DNA from: Bacilli bacterium
GTDB lineage: Bacteria > Bacillota_I > Bacilli_A > RF39 > UBA660
DNA: 24,377 nt
Direction of reading: 5' to 3'
Assembly (NCBI GenBank): GCA_022801735.1
Contig: JAAWSW010000010.1
Coordinates: 1 to 24,377 of the forward strand
Each line of letters begins with the position of its first letter. Within the stretch, counting starts at the first letter, position 1. The translations under genes and the position numbers were made by a program. The notes beneath the pieces are model-generated. The model was not told where the DNA came from. It did not search any database and saw nothing but the letters and a program-made list of their open reading frames with translations. Below are positions 1-7,855 of this stretch, piece after piece.

Positions 1-36
1 GAGTTTGATAGCACATTTGTCGAGAATGTGAAACTC
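1..36. repeat. Interrupted inverted repeat at left edge
   Basis: GAGTTT (1-6) pairs with AAACTC (31-36), and CACAT (12-16) with ATGTG (26-30), leaving a 9-base loop and a 5-base bulge (7-11) on one side. There is no U-run, so it does not look like an intrinsic terminator. It could be part of a structured RNA, a mobile-element end or an operator. A plus-strand frame is open from base 1 to a TGA at 97-99 (32 codons) and could be the tail of a truncated gene, but I recognise no family. The dyad is certain; its role is not. Confidence 0.45.
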
Positions 37-117
37 GCATATTCATTATATAACATTTTTACGAAAAAGAAAAGACCATTGACTTTGTCAACAGTCTGAG
101 AAAGTAACCTACTTTCT

Positions 118-897
118 TTACTGACACTCATGTTTTATGTTCCATTTATTATCTTCTAAATCATATATTAAATAACAACTATCAAAAGTAGGTATGTTTA
201 AAACCTTTTCTGAAACTATTATTTCATATTTTCCATCGTTATCTAAATCAAGTACTTCCATAATACAAAATGGACCATTTTTAATATGTTTGAGCATTGT
301 TACTTTATCGTTTTTAACTACAAACAGAAATCCTCTAACTACATAATCTACTGATTCTAATGTGCTGTTTCCCAATGTATAAATTGTTTCTTCTATCCCG
401 TCTTGATCAAAGTCATATGTAACTTTGCTTGCTCTATAGGTTTCCCTATTTGTTACGTTATATGAATTGAATACTTCATTAATAAATACATTATCAGTTA
501 TGTTTTCTATATTTTCCTTTTTATAATCTGCTAATTTTACTGATAAATTTCTAGTTGCTACTCTAAATTTTGGCATTTGTATTTGGTTATAATCTTTATC
601 AAAAAAATACCAGTTTCTATTTTGTGAATATTGCATCGTTATACTATCATAACTATTATCGCCATCTGTAATTTTATAAATTTTTTTTGATAGTTCATCA
701 TTATACTCTTGTATCTGATTCCATTTATCTTTATTTTTTTCTAGTATTAAGTAGTTATCTACAATTAAATATTGATCACTACTTTTTGGCCCATTTTTAA
801 TAGTGAATACATATATCAATGCTGCTATAACTATTATTAAAAATAAAATACCTACTTTTATTAATATGTTTTTTTCTTCTTCAGTTATTTTCTTCAT
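118..897 (-). CDS. Single-pass membrane protein with DxDxDG calcium-loop motifs
   Basis: A 259-residue protein of unknown function. A short charged cytoplasmic N-terminus precedes one membrane helix (about residues 14-31), followed by an extracellular domain. Near the C-terminus are two acidic loops, DFDQDGIEE and DLDNDGKYE, of the type that bind calcium in FG-GAP/VCBS or dockerin-like repeats; calcium binding is inferred. I chose the ATG at 895-897 because AGGAG (906-910) lies 8 bases upstream, while a TTG at 901-903 would leave only 2 bases. It has its own promoter, is transcribed away from the plus-strand neighbour and is probably monocistronic. No clear terminator follows. It may be a cargo or accessory gene unrelated to the main cluster. 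Confidence 0.8.
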   Translation of the reverse strand: MKKITEEEKNILIKVGILFLIIVIAALIYVFTIKNGPKSSDQYLIVDNYLILEKNKDKWNQIQEYNDELSKKIYKITDGDNSYDSITMQYSQNRNWYFFDKDYNQIQMPKFRVATRNLSVKLADYKKENIENITDNVFINEVFNSYNVTNRETYRASKVTYDFDQDGIEETIYTLGNSTLESVDYVVRGFLFVVKNDKVTMLKHIKNGPFCIMEVLDLDNDGKYEIIVSEKVLNIPTFDSCYLIYDLEDNKWNIKHECQ

Positions 898-917
898 ATT
901 CAACTCTCCTTAAATTT

Positions 918-946
918 ATTATATAGTTTATTATTTTTTCAGTCAA
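918..946 (-). promoter_or_regulatory. Sigma-A-type promoter for the 118-897 gene
   Basis: Read on the minus strand there is TTGACT (941-946), a 17-base spacer and a perfect TATAAT (918-923), then AGGAG and the ATG at 897. Box identity and spacing are close to ideal. It is back-to-back with the promoter at 976-1004, with 29 bases between the two -35 boxes. Confidence 0.75.
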
Positions 947-975
947 TTATTTTATTAATATTTTATGGTTTTATG

Positions 976-1004
976 TTGAATAAAATTTGCCTAATTGATA
1001 TAAT
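976..1004 (+). promoter_or_regulatory. Sigma-A-type promoter for the 1024-1590 gene
   Basis: TTGAAT (976-981), a 17-base spacer and TATAAT (999-1004). Transcription should start near 1011, so the leader is only about a dozen bases and the ribosome site AGAGGTGG (1010-1017) lies at its very 5' end. This rules out the upstream in-frame ATG at 973, which would precede the promoter. Confidence 0.72.
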
Positions 1005-1023
1005 TTTAATAGAGGTGGATAAC

Positions 1024-1590
1024 ATGGAAGATGAAAATAAAGTATTATCTATATTAAAAGTTGTTTTTGTAATTATTATTGTGGGCATTATCGCTTTAAT
1101 TGCTTATCTAGTAGTTAGTCACACGATTAGTTCGTCTAATAAAAATAAATTGGAAGACTATTTTAAGAAACAGGGATTTTCAGAAAAAAATGGGGTTTGG
1201 AGTAAAGATGAACAGGAAGAAATTGGCGATATAGTTTCTAATGTTTCTTATAACTATACACCTAATATTAATAAATATTCTAAGGAAATAAAGAATAATG
1301 CTAAAAGTTCTCAGGAACAATTAAGATTCAAATACAATGGTAATGATAATATTTCTGTAATATACAGTTTTAATGGAACCGAAGGTGCTAAAAATTGTAT
1401 GTTAACACAGGATGCTTTATTTAACTATAAAACCAATGATTTTACTTGTAATGTTAAATATAATCCTTCTGATTGTATGTTACACTGTAATACTATTAAA
1501 AGTGAGGCACAAAAATTTTCAAATGAACTAAAAAATGTTTTAAATGATTCAGATGTGAATACTTTATTTTTAGATAAGAATAAGGATTAA
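1024..1590 (+). CDS. Single-pass membrane protein of unknown function
   Basis: A 188-residue protein and the only plus-strand gene I support here. A short acidic N-terminus leads into one hydrophobic helix (about residues 12-32), then a polar, probably extracellular domain of about 155 residues with four cysteines in its C-terminal third (NCMLTQ, FTCNVK, SDCMLHC), suggesting disulfides. The ATG at 1024 is preceded by AGAGGTGG at good spacing and lies just after a promoter. It ends at the bidirectional terminator shared with the convergent hydrolase gene. Topology resembles the divergent neighbour (118-897), but I see no sequence similarity. Family not recognised. Confidence 0.8.
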   Translation: MEDENKVLSILKVVFVIIIVGIIALIAYLVVSHTISSSNKNKLEDYFKKQGFSEKNGVWSKDEQEEIGDIVSNVSYNYTPNINKYSKEIKNNAKSSQEQLRFKYNGNDNISVIYSFNGTEGAKNCMLTQDALFNYKTNDFTCNVKYNPSDCMLHCNTIKSEAQKFSNELKNVLNDSDVNTLFLDKNKD

Positions 1591-1620
1591 AAAAAGAATT
1601 TCAATTTGAAATTCTTTTTT
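1590..1620. terminator. Bidirectional intrinsic terminator
   Basis: A perfect inverted repeat centred on base 1605: AAAAAGAATTTCA (1591-1603) against TGAAATTCTTTTT (1607-1619), with a loop of one to three bases. A-run on one side and T-run on the other let it work both ways. It sits between the stops of the plus-strand gene (1590) and the minus-strand hydrolase gene (1620-1622), so it closes both units, including the end of the large secretion cluster. Confidence 0.88.
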
Positions 1621-3653
1621 TATCTGCTTGTTGGCCAATGTGTATTCATATAATCTTGCCATTTTCCAGTAGTATTTAAACCTGAAAAATAACTATATGT
1701 CTCTGTAGGCTTAGCGGCATTGAAGTTACCAGTTTTTAACACTTCATATTCAGCCATTCTTCTTCTGACTAATCCATCATCAAAATTGGCTGTCCAACCA
1801 CAACCGTGGCTTTTCATACAATCAAACACTTCATAACTATCTACACCATTACTTTTAATTTTATTGGCAATATCTTCATAACTACCTGCTGTTCCAGTAT
1901 TATAAGCAACACTAGCAAGGGTATAAATTTGATATTCTTTTAAATTAGTACCTTCCATATCATTTTTTACAAAGTCTATATAACTTTGCATAATTAATGG
2001 ATACATTAAATCAATATATGTTTTATCAGTACACCCACTACTTATATCAGAATTAAATCCTGAATAACCGACTTGAGTAGCAAACTTTCCTGAATAATTT
2101 TGTGTAATACCAAAGGCCGTTGTCATTCCAGCACCATCACCTAGATTTTCTGCTGAATAACCAGTTCCATCTCCTTTGCCTTTATAATTGCATTTTGATA
2201 CGCCTTCAACATAGGCTACAAACGATAGAAAAGCCTCTAGGTCTGCTACACCACCACATAAATCTTCTGTATAAGAAGAATTTGTATTATTTCCTCCTGC
2301 AGCAACATCAGTGGCATACATTACTCTATAAGTATCTACTACCCAACCGCTATAATTATCATCCAAAGTATTTCCGCTAGCACCTGGGTCAAAAATAGTG
2401 ACTTTGTTCCCTAAAACTGAGTCTACTGCTACCCAGTGCTGACTACTTTTATCATGGTGAATTTGGAGAACTATATATTTTTGGTATTTACCTTCAGCAG
2501 CAAGTGCTAATTCTGCTGATAATTTATTTGCTAATGTAGCATTATCACTAGTATTAACAGAGACTGAATCTCCAATTTTCCAATTAGATGCTAAGTCCTG
2601 AAAACCATTCCATTGAAAATTTCCCCTGGTATCAAAACCGCCATTTTTATTAACTATAGTAGCCAAAGCACCTGGATTAAATGTACTATATTCTTTAGGT
2701 AAATTAGTAATTTTAGTTCCTGAACGTGCCATTTGAATTGCTATCGATGTAATTAAACATCCAACTTCAGAAACTGTACTATTACCTAAGGCTACACTTC
2801 CCCATTCGGCATCTGTTTGTTTCCATCCAGAAAAATTACCAGATGTAGTTACTACACAATTAGGTTCGCCACTAAATATTTTTCTATATAATTCTGCCAA
2901 CTGAATTATGCCTCTTGCTATTGAATTCTTCGTTGCTTGTTGTTTTTCTTTATCTTCCATTAAACGTACATTTTCTACAGTTCCACCTATAAATCCATTG
3001 GTACAAATATTAGCCATATTATAATATCGTCTTGCTTTATTTTCTATCATTGTATCTGCTTTATTAGTTAAAATATCACCAATAAATTGAAAAGGGGTTG
3101 TAGCCGTGTCAAAAAGTGCACCTGCCCCACAAAAAACAGCATTAAAACCTGAATTAAACATATCATCTGATAAATTACCAACTAATTTAGTACCTGCTAA
3201 GGCTTTTTCATAATTTTCATCACTATAAGTACCAAATGGTCCACCACTTGAGTCTATCATAACTATTGTGGCTGCTATTAAAATATCAGTATTATCACCT
3301 TCTGCTTTTGAAGATTGTTTATCTGAGCTATCTTTTAATGAATTAATGGAATTTTGATACTCATTTTTATCAAAATCTTTGTCATATTGTGAACTTAATA
3401 TTCCAGATGAAGACCCATTATAAAGAACAGTTGCAGCTAAGGCAACATCATCTACTGCATTAGGAAATACTGATTTTATTATCTTCACTTTTTCCCAAAA
3501 TTGTCTTTCAGCAGCACTTCCACTATCTAATACTGCATTACTTAATACGCTTGCTTTAGTTGGTGTGGTGTTAAAAGATAAACATAAAATTAAAACAGCA
3601 CAAAAACAAGCAATTGTTTTTATAAATATGTTGTTATTTTTGTGTTGTTTCAT
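1620..3653 (-). CDS. Exported C39-fold plus GH24-like wall hydrolase (VirB1/CwlT role)
   Basis: A 677-residue exported protein and the last gene of the cluster. Signal peptide about residues 1-35. Residues 40-260 form a mostly helical domain I do not recognise. Residues 275-445 look like a C39-fold cysteine peptidase: WKQTDAEWGSVALG lead-in, Cys299 in EVGCLITS, His406 in QHWVAVD, Asp422 in FDPGASG. Residues 466-640 resemble a GH24 (phage-type) lysozyme: YVEG with candidate catalytic Glu483, GMTTAFGIT, and the late LVRRRMAEYE signature. Gram-positive T4SSs usually encode a two-domain hydrolase (CwlT is muramidase plus NlpC/P60) that opens peptidoglycan for the channel. I infer the same role with different domains. 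RBS GGTGGTGA precedes the ATG. Confidence 0.82.
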   Translation of the reverse strand: MKQHKNNNIFIKTIACFCAVLILCLSFNTTPTKASVLSNAVLDSGSAAERQFWEKVKIIKSVFPNAVDDVALAATVLYNGSSSGILSSQYDKDFDKNEYQNSINSLKDSSDKQSSKAEGDNTDILIAATIVMIDSSGGPFGTYSDENYEKALAGTKLVGNLSDDMFNSGFNAVFCGAGALFDTATTPFQFIGDILTNKADTMIENKARRYYNMANICTNGFIGGTVENVRLMEDKEKQQATKNSIARGIIQLAELYRKIFSGEPNCVVTTSGNFSGWKQTDAEWGSVALGNSTVSEVGCLITSIAIQMARSGTKITNLPKEYSTFNPGALATIVNKNGGFDTRGNFQWNGFQDLASNWKIGDSVSVNTSDNATLANKLSAELALAAEGKYQKYIVLQIHHDKSSQHWVAVDSVLGNKVTIFDPGASGNTLDDNYSGWVVDTYRVMYATDVAAGGNNTNSSYTEDLCGGVADLEAFLSFVAYVEGVSKCNYKGKGDGTGYSAENLGDGAGMTTAFGITQNYSGKFATQVGYSGFNSDISSGCTDKTYIDLMYPLIMQSYIDFVKNDMEGTNLKEYQIYTLASVAYNTGTAGSYEDIANKIKSNGVDSYEVFDCMKSHGCGWTANFDDGLVRRRMAEYEVLKTGNFNAAKPTETYSYFSGLNTTGKWQDYMNTHWPTSR

Positions 3654-3668
3654 TTACTTCACCACCAT

Positions 3669-4334
3669 TTAAAGTTTGTTTATTCTTTTCTTTTTCCACA
3701 CTAAATAAAGTAGAATTACAGCTATAGGTACTATAAATACTGCATATATCAAAATTGATTCTTTTGTACTTTTAATTAATGCGGTATTATCTTTTGGCAA
3801 CTCCATAATTATTTTAATTGGTTTATCAGTATAATTTTCTTGATTAATAATCCAAGTATAGGTATTACCATTAATTTTATCAGCGTTATTTTCTATTACC
3901 TTTAGTTTTGTTGTTATATTAATATTAGCATTCCTTATGTCATCACCAAATTCAGTGAATGCACATGCAAAACTTCCTGTTGTTGAAATTTCAAATTGAT
4001 TTTGATCCTTCTTAACTGTCCTATTTGGATAGCATAAATCTAAGACTGTCGCATTATTATATTTATCTAGATTGTGCTTATAGTTAAATTCTGAAAACAA
4101 TCTATTATCATTATTTTTATAATTTACTGTATAGTATTCCTCTTCGTCAAAATATACTTTATTAGTTGAACTTGTTAATTGACTATAACTATCTTCAGGC
4201 AAATTCTCTATACTGTCTATACCAATATTAATGTTTTCTTGTATAGAATTAGAGTCGATATTTAAGTTATATTCTACTGTACATCCTGTTAATAACATAC
4301 TTACTATGAATAAACATATAATATTTTTTCTCAT
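3669..4334 (-). CDS. Predicted lipoprotein with C-terminal membrane helix
   Basis: A 221-residue protein. The signal peptide ends in the lipobox LLTGC, with Cys18 as predicted lipidation site. A beta-rich extracytoplasmic domain begins VEYNLNID, resembling LppM/DUF3153-type lipoproteins (from memory, not verified). A C-terminal helix (about residues 192-213) is followed by WKKKR, so the protein may be anchored at both ends, which is unusual. Two further cysteines (LDLCYP and FACAF) could form a disulfide. It lies 20 bases below the C39-fold gene and 15 bases above the hydrolase gene, so it is probably co-transcribed; a scaffold between membrane channel and wall is a reasonable guess. Confidence 0.78.
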   Translation of the reverse strand: MRKNIICLFIVSMLLTGCTVEYNLNIDSNSIQENINIGIDSIENLPEDSYSQLTSSTNKVYFDEEEYYTVNYKNNDNRLFSEFNYKHNLDKYNNATVLDLCYPNRTVKKDQNQFEISTTGSFACAFTEFGDDIRNANINITTKLKVIENNADKINGNTYTWIINQENYTDKPIKIIMELPKDNTALIKSTKESILIYAVFIVPIAVILLYLVWKKKRINKL

Positions 4335-4354
4335 ATTTGTTCCTCAGTCCTATA

Positions 4355-5182
4355 TTAAGTTTTTGCATCAAAAACAAACCATGTGTTAGCGCCACGTTGC
4401 ATTTCTGATTGGCTAAAATGTCGATTTATAAATTTTTTATTTTGATTATCATTTGGATCATTTACTAATACACTTCCATCTGAGGCTACGCCTCTTAATA
4501 CAATAAAATGTCCAGCACTAGTAAATAAACTAGCACCATTATAACTACCAATTACAGGACGTGAGTTTTTCAATGCATTATATACCGTTGACCAATTGCT
4601 GGTTTCAGTAACAGTACCACAGTTAAATTCTTCAGCGGCAGCACTAAAATAACTCCACAGGGTTCCACCTGAAATATGATATTTCCCATTTAAAAGTACT
4701 TGATCAGGAGTGAGTTGCTTTCCTGTTAGGTATGAAGAAACCATAGCAAACGATGATGGCCCACATGCGGAAGCAGCAATTGTATTACTACCACCAGATG
4801 AATATGGATAAGCCTTACTCCCCCATCTTTCATCATATTGCAAATAATGAGGAATTGGCATTCCTTCTGATAATTGTTCTATTGGTGCTTCTACTGTGGT
4901 TAACTCATCTGCATATGCTGTTCCGTTATTACTATCCCCACCAATAGCCCCAAACATCGTAAAGATTGTTTGGGGTAGCGAGACAATAACAACTACAAAA
5001 ATCATAAAAAAGATTGTTGGAATTAATATTAGAGAAACAATTCCTAACCCTTTTTTAGCAAGTTTTGATGTTTCACTTTCTGGTTCAGTGGTATTACCTT
5101 TTAATTGCTTACCAACTTGTTTAACTTTTGCACCAGTTTTTATTGCATCTTTTGCTTTTAATAATATTGCTGGTAAAGCCAT
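4355..5182 (-). CDS. Membrane-anchored C39-fold cysteine peptidase-like protein
   Basis: A 275-residue protein. A basic cytoplasmic N-terminus (about 1-45) precedes one membrane helix (about 47-69), a linker and an extracellular C39-like domain (about 108-272). Catalytic-type residues are present: Cys140 in SACGPSSFAM, His225 in AGHFIVLRG and Asp242 in VNDPND. The domain opens with the YDERWGSK lead-in typical of Peptidase_C39_2 proteins. Unlike bacteriocin exporters it has no ABC transporter. In this T4SS context a wall-remodelling endopeptidase, or processing of a pilin or adhesin, fits best. It starts 18 bases after the VirB4-like gene with RBS AGGTGGTGAT. It is one of two C39-fold proteins in the cluster. 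Confidence 0.82.
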   Translation of the reverse strand: MALPAILLKAKDAIKTGAKVKQVGKQLKGNTTEPESETSKLAKKGLGIVSLILIPTIFFMIFVVVIVSLPQTIFTMFGAIGGDSNNGTAYADELTTVEAPIEQLSEGMPIPHYLQYDERWGSKAYPYSSGGSNTIAASACGPSSFAMVSSYLTGKQLTPDQVLLNGKYHISGGTLWSYFSAAAEEFNCGTVTETSNWSTVYNALKNSRPVIGSYNGASLFTSAGHFIVLRGVASDGSVLVNDPNDNQNKKFINRHFSQSEMQRGANTWFVFDAKT

Positions 5183-5200
5183 GTAATCACCACCTACTTA

Positions 5201-6985
5201 TTATAGTCCGCCGCCGCTTCCAAATGAATCTAATTCTTGTTCTGTAACGACTACATTAATTTGCATTCTTTTTCTACCACAAACGAATAAAGCCTCACCT
5301 TGGTTAAATCCTTTTATGGCATTTTTTTCATTATCATTTAAATCGATTAATCTCGATAAATCTTCAACTGCTTGTTTTCTTAATTGCATTACTAGATAGT
5401 AAGATGCATTATCGAAAATTGCTTTTCCTTGAGTAATTACTGCGGGGTCGCTGAAGTCTGTTGGTTGTTGGGTAATTATAATTGTACCTGTATTATATTT
5501 TCTAGCACGTCTTTGTACTTGTGCTAAGAAATCTGCCCCTAAGGCATTGTTTCCAGATAATAATACATGTGCTTCATCAACCATTAATACAGTATTTACT
5601 GTTGGATTTAATGTTAAACTCCATGAGAATTTTAATGTATTAAAGAACAATGCATTTCTGATGTTTTGATCAGCATTCATTAATTCTTTAATATTGAAAA
5701 CTATAAAATTACTTTTTGGTGAAATTGTTGTTGTTCCATCAAAATAGTATTTTAATTCTCTTGTTAATGGTCTTAATTTTAATTCTAATTGTTCTAGAAT
5801 TGTTTTTTCTCTAGACTGTTCTGGCATTGAAGTTATTTTACCTCTAACAGTTGCATAAACATCTTTAAATGTTGGATAATCTGCCGATGTAAATTTTGTA
5901 AAATCAGTATCAAAATTAATTCCAAAACGTCTATATGTTTCTTGAACCATTTCACTAAAGATGTTTAAAACATCTTCTGTAATTGACGGGTCATAATATT
6001 TCATAAATGCTTTTACTGTTTGTAATGACCTTGTTAAAACAGCATAACCCATACCTTGTTTTAATTCTTCTTCATCGGCATCAACTATTACTTCTAATGG
6101 GTTAATCATACCGAATTGTCCACCTTTTCCAAGTTCGATATAATCTCCACCATATAGTTTTACCATATCTTCTAATTCACCTTCTGGGTCAATTATAACT
6201 AATTGGTTGTCATTTCTAATATGTGTTCTAACCATTAGTTTGGCTGCAGTTGATTTACCTGAACCTGATGTACCTAAGATAATCATGTTAGCATTATTTC
6301 TATCTGGTTCTTTTTGAACCTGGAATAAGAATTGGTTAAACAATACTACTCCTCCTGAGAAGTCTGTTCCAAGAAGAGTTGATAATCCTGGGTCTTTAAT
6401 ACTATCAAAGATAAATGGATATGTTGCTGCAATTGTTGGTGATGGAATTGGCGTACCAATTCTATCTTCAATATCCTGTTTAGGGAATATTGGTAAGATT
6501 GATTTCAATGCTTTTTCTTGTTCAAATCTTAGTGGTACAGCACGCATATTCATTGCTTGTAAATAGTTTTTTATTTGTAATCTTTTTGTTGTTAACTCGT
6601 CTTCTGAATCAGCAGTTAGCATAACATGAAGTTGGAAATCATATATTTTTGCTTGACTTGCTGCTAATTGTTTGATGAAATGTTCTAAAGATTCATAGTC
6701 TTGTCTAATTTTTTCTTGAATTGTTACATCATTTTCTTCTTGATATCTTACCTTTAAATCAGCAATTTCTTTATTAATTAATTTATTAATAACATCAAAT
6801 TGCATTGGGATATGTTTAATTACCATTTTTACTCCTGGCATACTTGTTAAATTAGATAAGAATCCAGGGTTAATATATTTAGGATATGAAATTACAGTTA
6901 ATATTGTTGCATATTTATCGGATACTACAAAACTACTTGGTTTAAATTCTAAGCCTTTAGGGGCAATTTGTGTTTTTATATCCAT
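5201..6985 (-). CDS. virB4: VirB4/TraE-like T4SS ATPase
   Basis: A 594-residue cytoplasmic ATPase, the energy-providing hallmark of type IV secretion. Residues 1-200 match the usual VirB4 N-terminal domain (early YATILTVISYPKYI, late ATYPF). The motor follows: Walker A GTSGSGKS at 238-245, IIDPEGE at 264-270, Walker B VLMVDEAH at 466-473, then RRARKYNTGTIIITQQPTDF. The C-terminus is glycine-rich. Its ATG overlaps the stop of the upstream TrsD-like gene in a TAATG junction, implying translational coupling. No residue needed for ATP hydrolysis appears missing. It is not a VirD4 coupling protein: the N-terminal region and the Walker B context are those of VirB4. Confidence 0.93.
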   Translation of the reverse strand: MDIKTQIAPKGLEFKPSSFVVSDKYATILTVISYPKYINPGFLSNLTSMPGVKMVIKHIPMQFDVINKLINKEIADLKVRYQEENDVTIQEKIRQDYESLEHFIKQLAASQAKIYDFQLHVMLTADSEDELTTKRLQIKNYLQAMNMRAVPLRFEQEKALKSILPIFPKQDIEDRIGTPIPSPTIAATYPFIFDSIKDPGLSTLLGTDFSGGVVLFNQFLFQVQKEPDRNNANMIILGTSGSGKSTAAKLMVRTHIRNDNQLVIIDPEGELEDMVKLYGGDYIELGKGGQFGMINPLEVIVDADEEELKQGMGYAVLTRSLQTVKAFMKYYDPSITEDVLNIFSEMVQETYRRFGINFDTDFTKFTSADYPTFKDVYATVRGKITSMPEQSREKTILEQLELKLRPLTRELKYYFDGTTTISPKSNFIVFNIKELMNADQNIRNALFFNTLKFSWSLTLNPTVNTVLMVDEAHVLLSGNNALGADFLAQVQRRARKYNTGTIIITQQPTDFSDPAVITQGKAIFDNASYYLVMQLRKQAVEDLSRLIDLNDNEKNAIKGFNQGEALFVCGRKRMQINVVVTEQELDSFGSGGGL

Positions 6986-7527
6986 TATCCAATCACCGTC
7001 CCAAATGTAGTAGTTTGTCCACCATTTAAGAAATTATCTAATATAATTCTTAAATCCTCATTCGATGTTTGTTTAGATTGCAAACCTGCGTTAGCAAAAC
7101 TTTGCATTAAAGTTCTAATTCTCTTTTGTATTTTTTCATTATCCTTTTCTTTAAATAATAAGTAAAATTCAGTATCCACAACGTTATTATTAGTAAACAT
7201 ATTCGCTTTATTGATATCATCAATGATTAATTTTCTTTTCACTGGATTGGTTTGTGAATTATATAATAACTGAAGTTGTGAAAGATATGCTGTAATATCA
7301 ACAGGTCTATCAGCAGCAATTATCCAAAACTCATAATCTATTAAGTTATAAACATTCGTTAAATTATTAATAATTGAATAAATTGCATCTTCACCTAAGA
7401 TGAAAATGTTTCGGGGGAAGATTTTTACTCCTGTAACTTTTTCATTAGTATCTAATAATATCATTCCATTTGCAATTGATTTTATTGGTATAAAATCATT
7501 AGTGTATTTACTTTTGTTTGAAGGCAT
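6985..7527 (-). CDS. TrsD/TraD-like T4SS accessory protein
   Basis: A 180-residue soluble protein lying between PrgI-like and VirB4-like genes, the place held by TrsD/TraD in staphylococcal pGO1/pSK41-type transfer regions (known gene order; identity here is inferred). The N-terminal part, with PIKSIANGMILLDTNEKVTG, resembles the small beta domain that opens such proteins. It is not a broken front half of VirB4, because the downstream ORF already has a complete VirB4 N-terminal domain. It overlaps the upstream PrgI-like gene by 20 bases and joins VirB4 by TAATG, so the three should be made in fixed proportion. It probably docks on the cytoplasmic face with the ATPase. Confidence 0.7.
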   Translation of the reverse strand: MPSNKSKYTNDFIPIKSIANGMILLDTNEKVTGVKIFPRNIFILGEDAIYSIINNLTNVYNLIDYEFWIIAADRPVDITAYLSQLQLLYNSQTNPVKRKLIIDDINKANMFTNNNVVDTEFYLLFKEKDNEKIQKRIRTLMQSFANAGLQSKQTSNEDLRIILDNFLNGGQTTTFGTVIG

Positions 7528-7819
7528 CTTTCACGCACCATCCTTTCCATATATATCTTTGTCTGCTTGTATAAAATTTATATACATTTACTAATGCATT
7601 CAAAGTGTTGTGATAGTTTGGTATTGGTAATACCAAGAAGCCTGTTATTAAAACTGGAGCAATATCTATCATTGCGAATAGAAAACTTGCTGGACTTAAT
7701 ATCATTAATAATAATATTGATATTGCTGCTCCACTTCCAAACAGTATCAAATCGAATGGTTTAAAGATACCAAATATTAGCATTTGTTTTTTTGAACCTG
7801 CTGGTATTAAGTAATCCAT
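7508..7819 (-). CDS. PrgI/VirB3-like inner-membrane T4SS component
   Basis: A 103-residue protein with two close membrane helices (about residues 22-45 and 50-68), a short N-terminus (MDYLIPAGSKKQ) and a C-terminal stretch with YTSRQRYIWKG, as in PrgI-family proteins that serve as VirB3 in Gram-positive T4SSs. Length and topology are normal for that family. It lies immediately upstream of the TrsD-like and VirB4-like genes, the usual VirB3-VirB4 pairing. RBS AGAGGGGATG lies upstream of the ATG at 7817-7819. Confidence 0.82.
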   Translation of the reverse strand: MDYLIPAGSKKQMLIFGIFKPFDLILFGSGAAISILLLMILSPASFLFAMIDIAPVLITGFLVLPIPNYHNTLNALVNVYKFYTSRQRYIWKGWCVKDAFKQK

Positions 7820-7855
7820 AATATATCATCCCCTCTTTCTTTTATTTTAAATATT

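Noticed and set aside
45..91. Minus-strand promoter TTGACA (86-91) with TATAAT (45-50)
   Set aside because: The spacer is 35 bases, twice the workable length, and no better -35 box is present.
99..117. Terminator for the 118-897 gene
   Set aside because: The 7-base AT-rich stem with a 5-base loop is followed on the minus strand by CAGACTG, not a T-run.
973..1023. Upstream start for the plus-strand gene
   Set aside because: It would lie before the promoter at 976-1004 and has no ribosome site; the ATG at 1024 has AGAGGTGG.
4896..5186. Plus-strand ORF of 96 codons
   Set aside because: Antisense to the N-terminus of the C39-fold gene, with no ribosome site and a composition explained by the opposite strand. 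The same applies to the plus-strand ORFs at 2120, 8817, 10358, 10616, 16422, 17427, 19644 and 22999.
6985..7527. N-terminal half of a VirB4 gene broken by a stop or frameshift
   Set aside because: The downstream 594-residue ORF already has a full VirB4 N-terminal domain and its own start; the TAATG junction and TrsD-like position indicate a separate gene.
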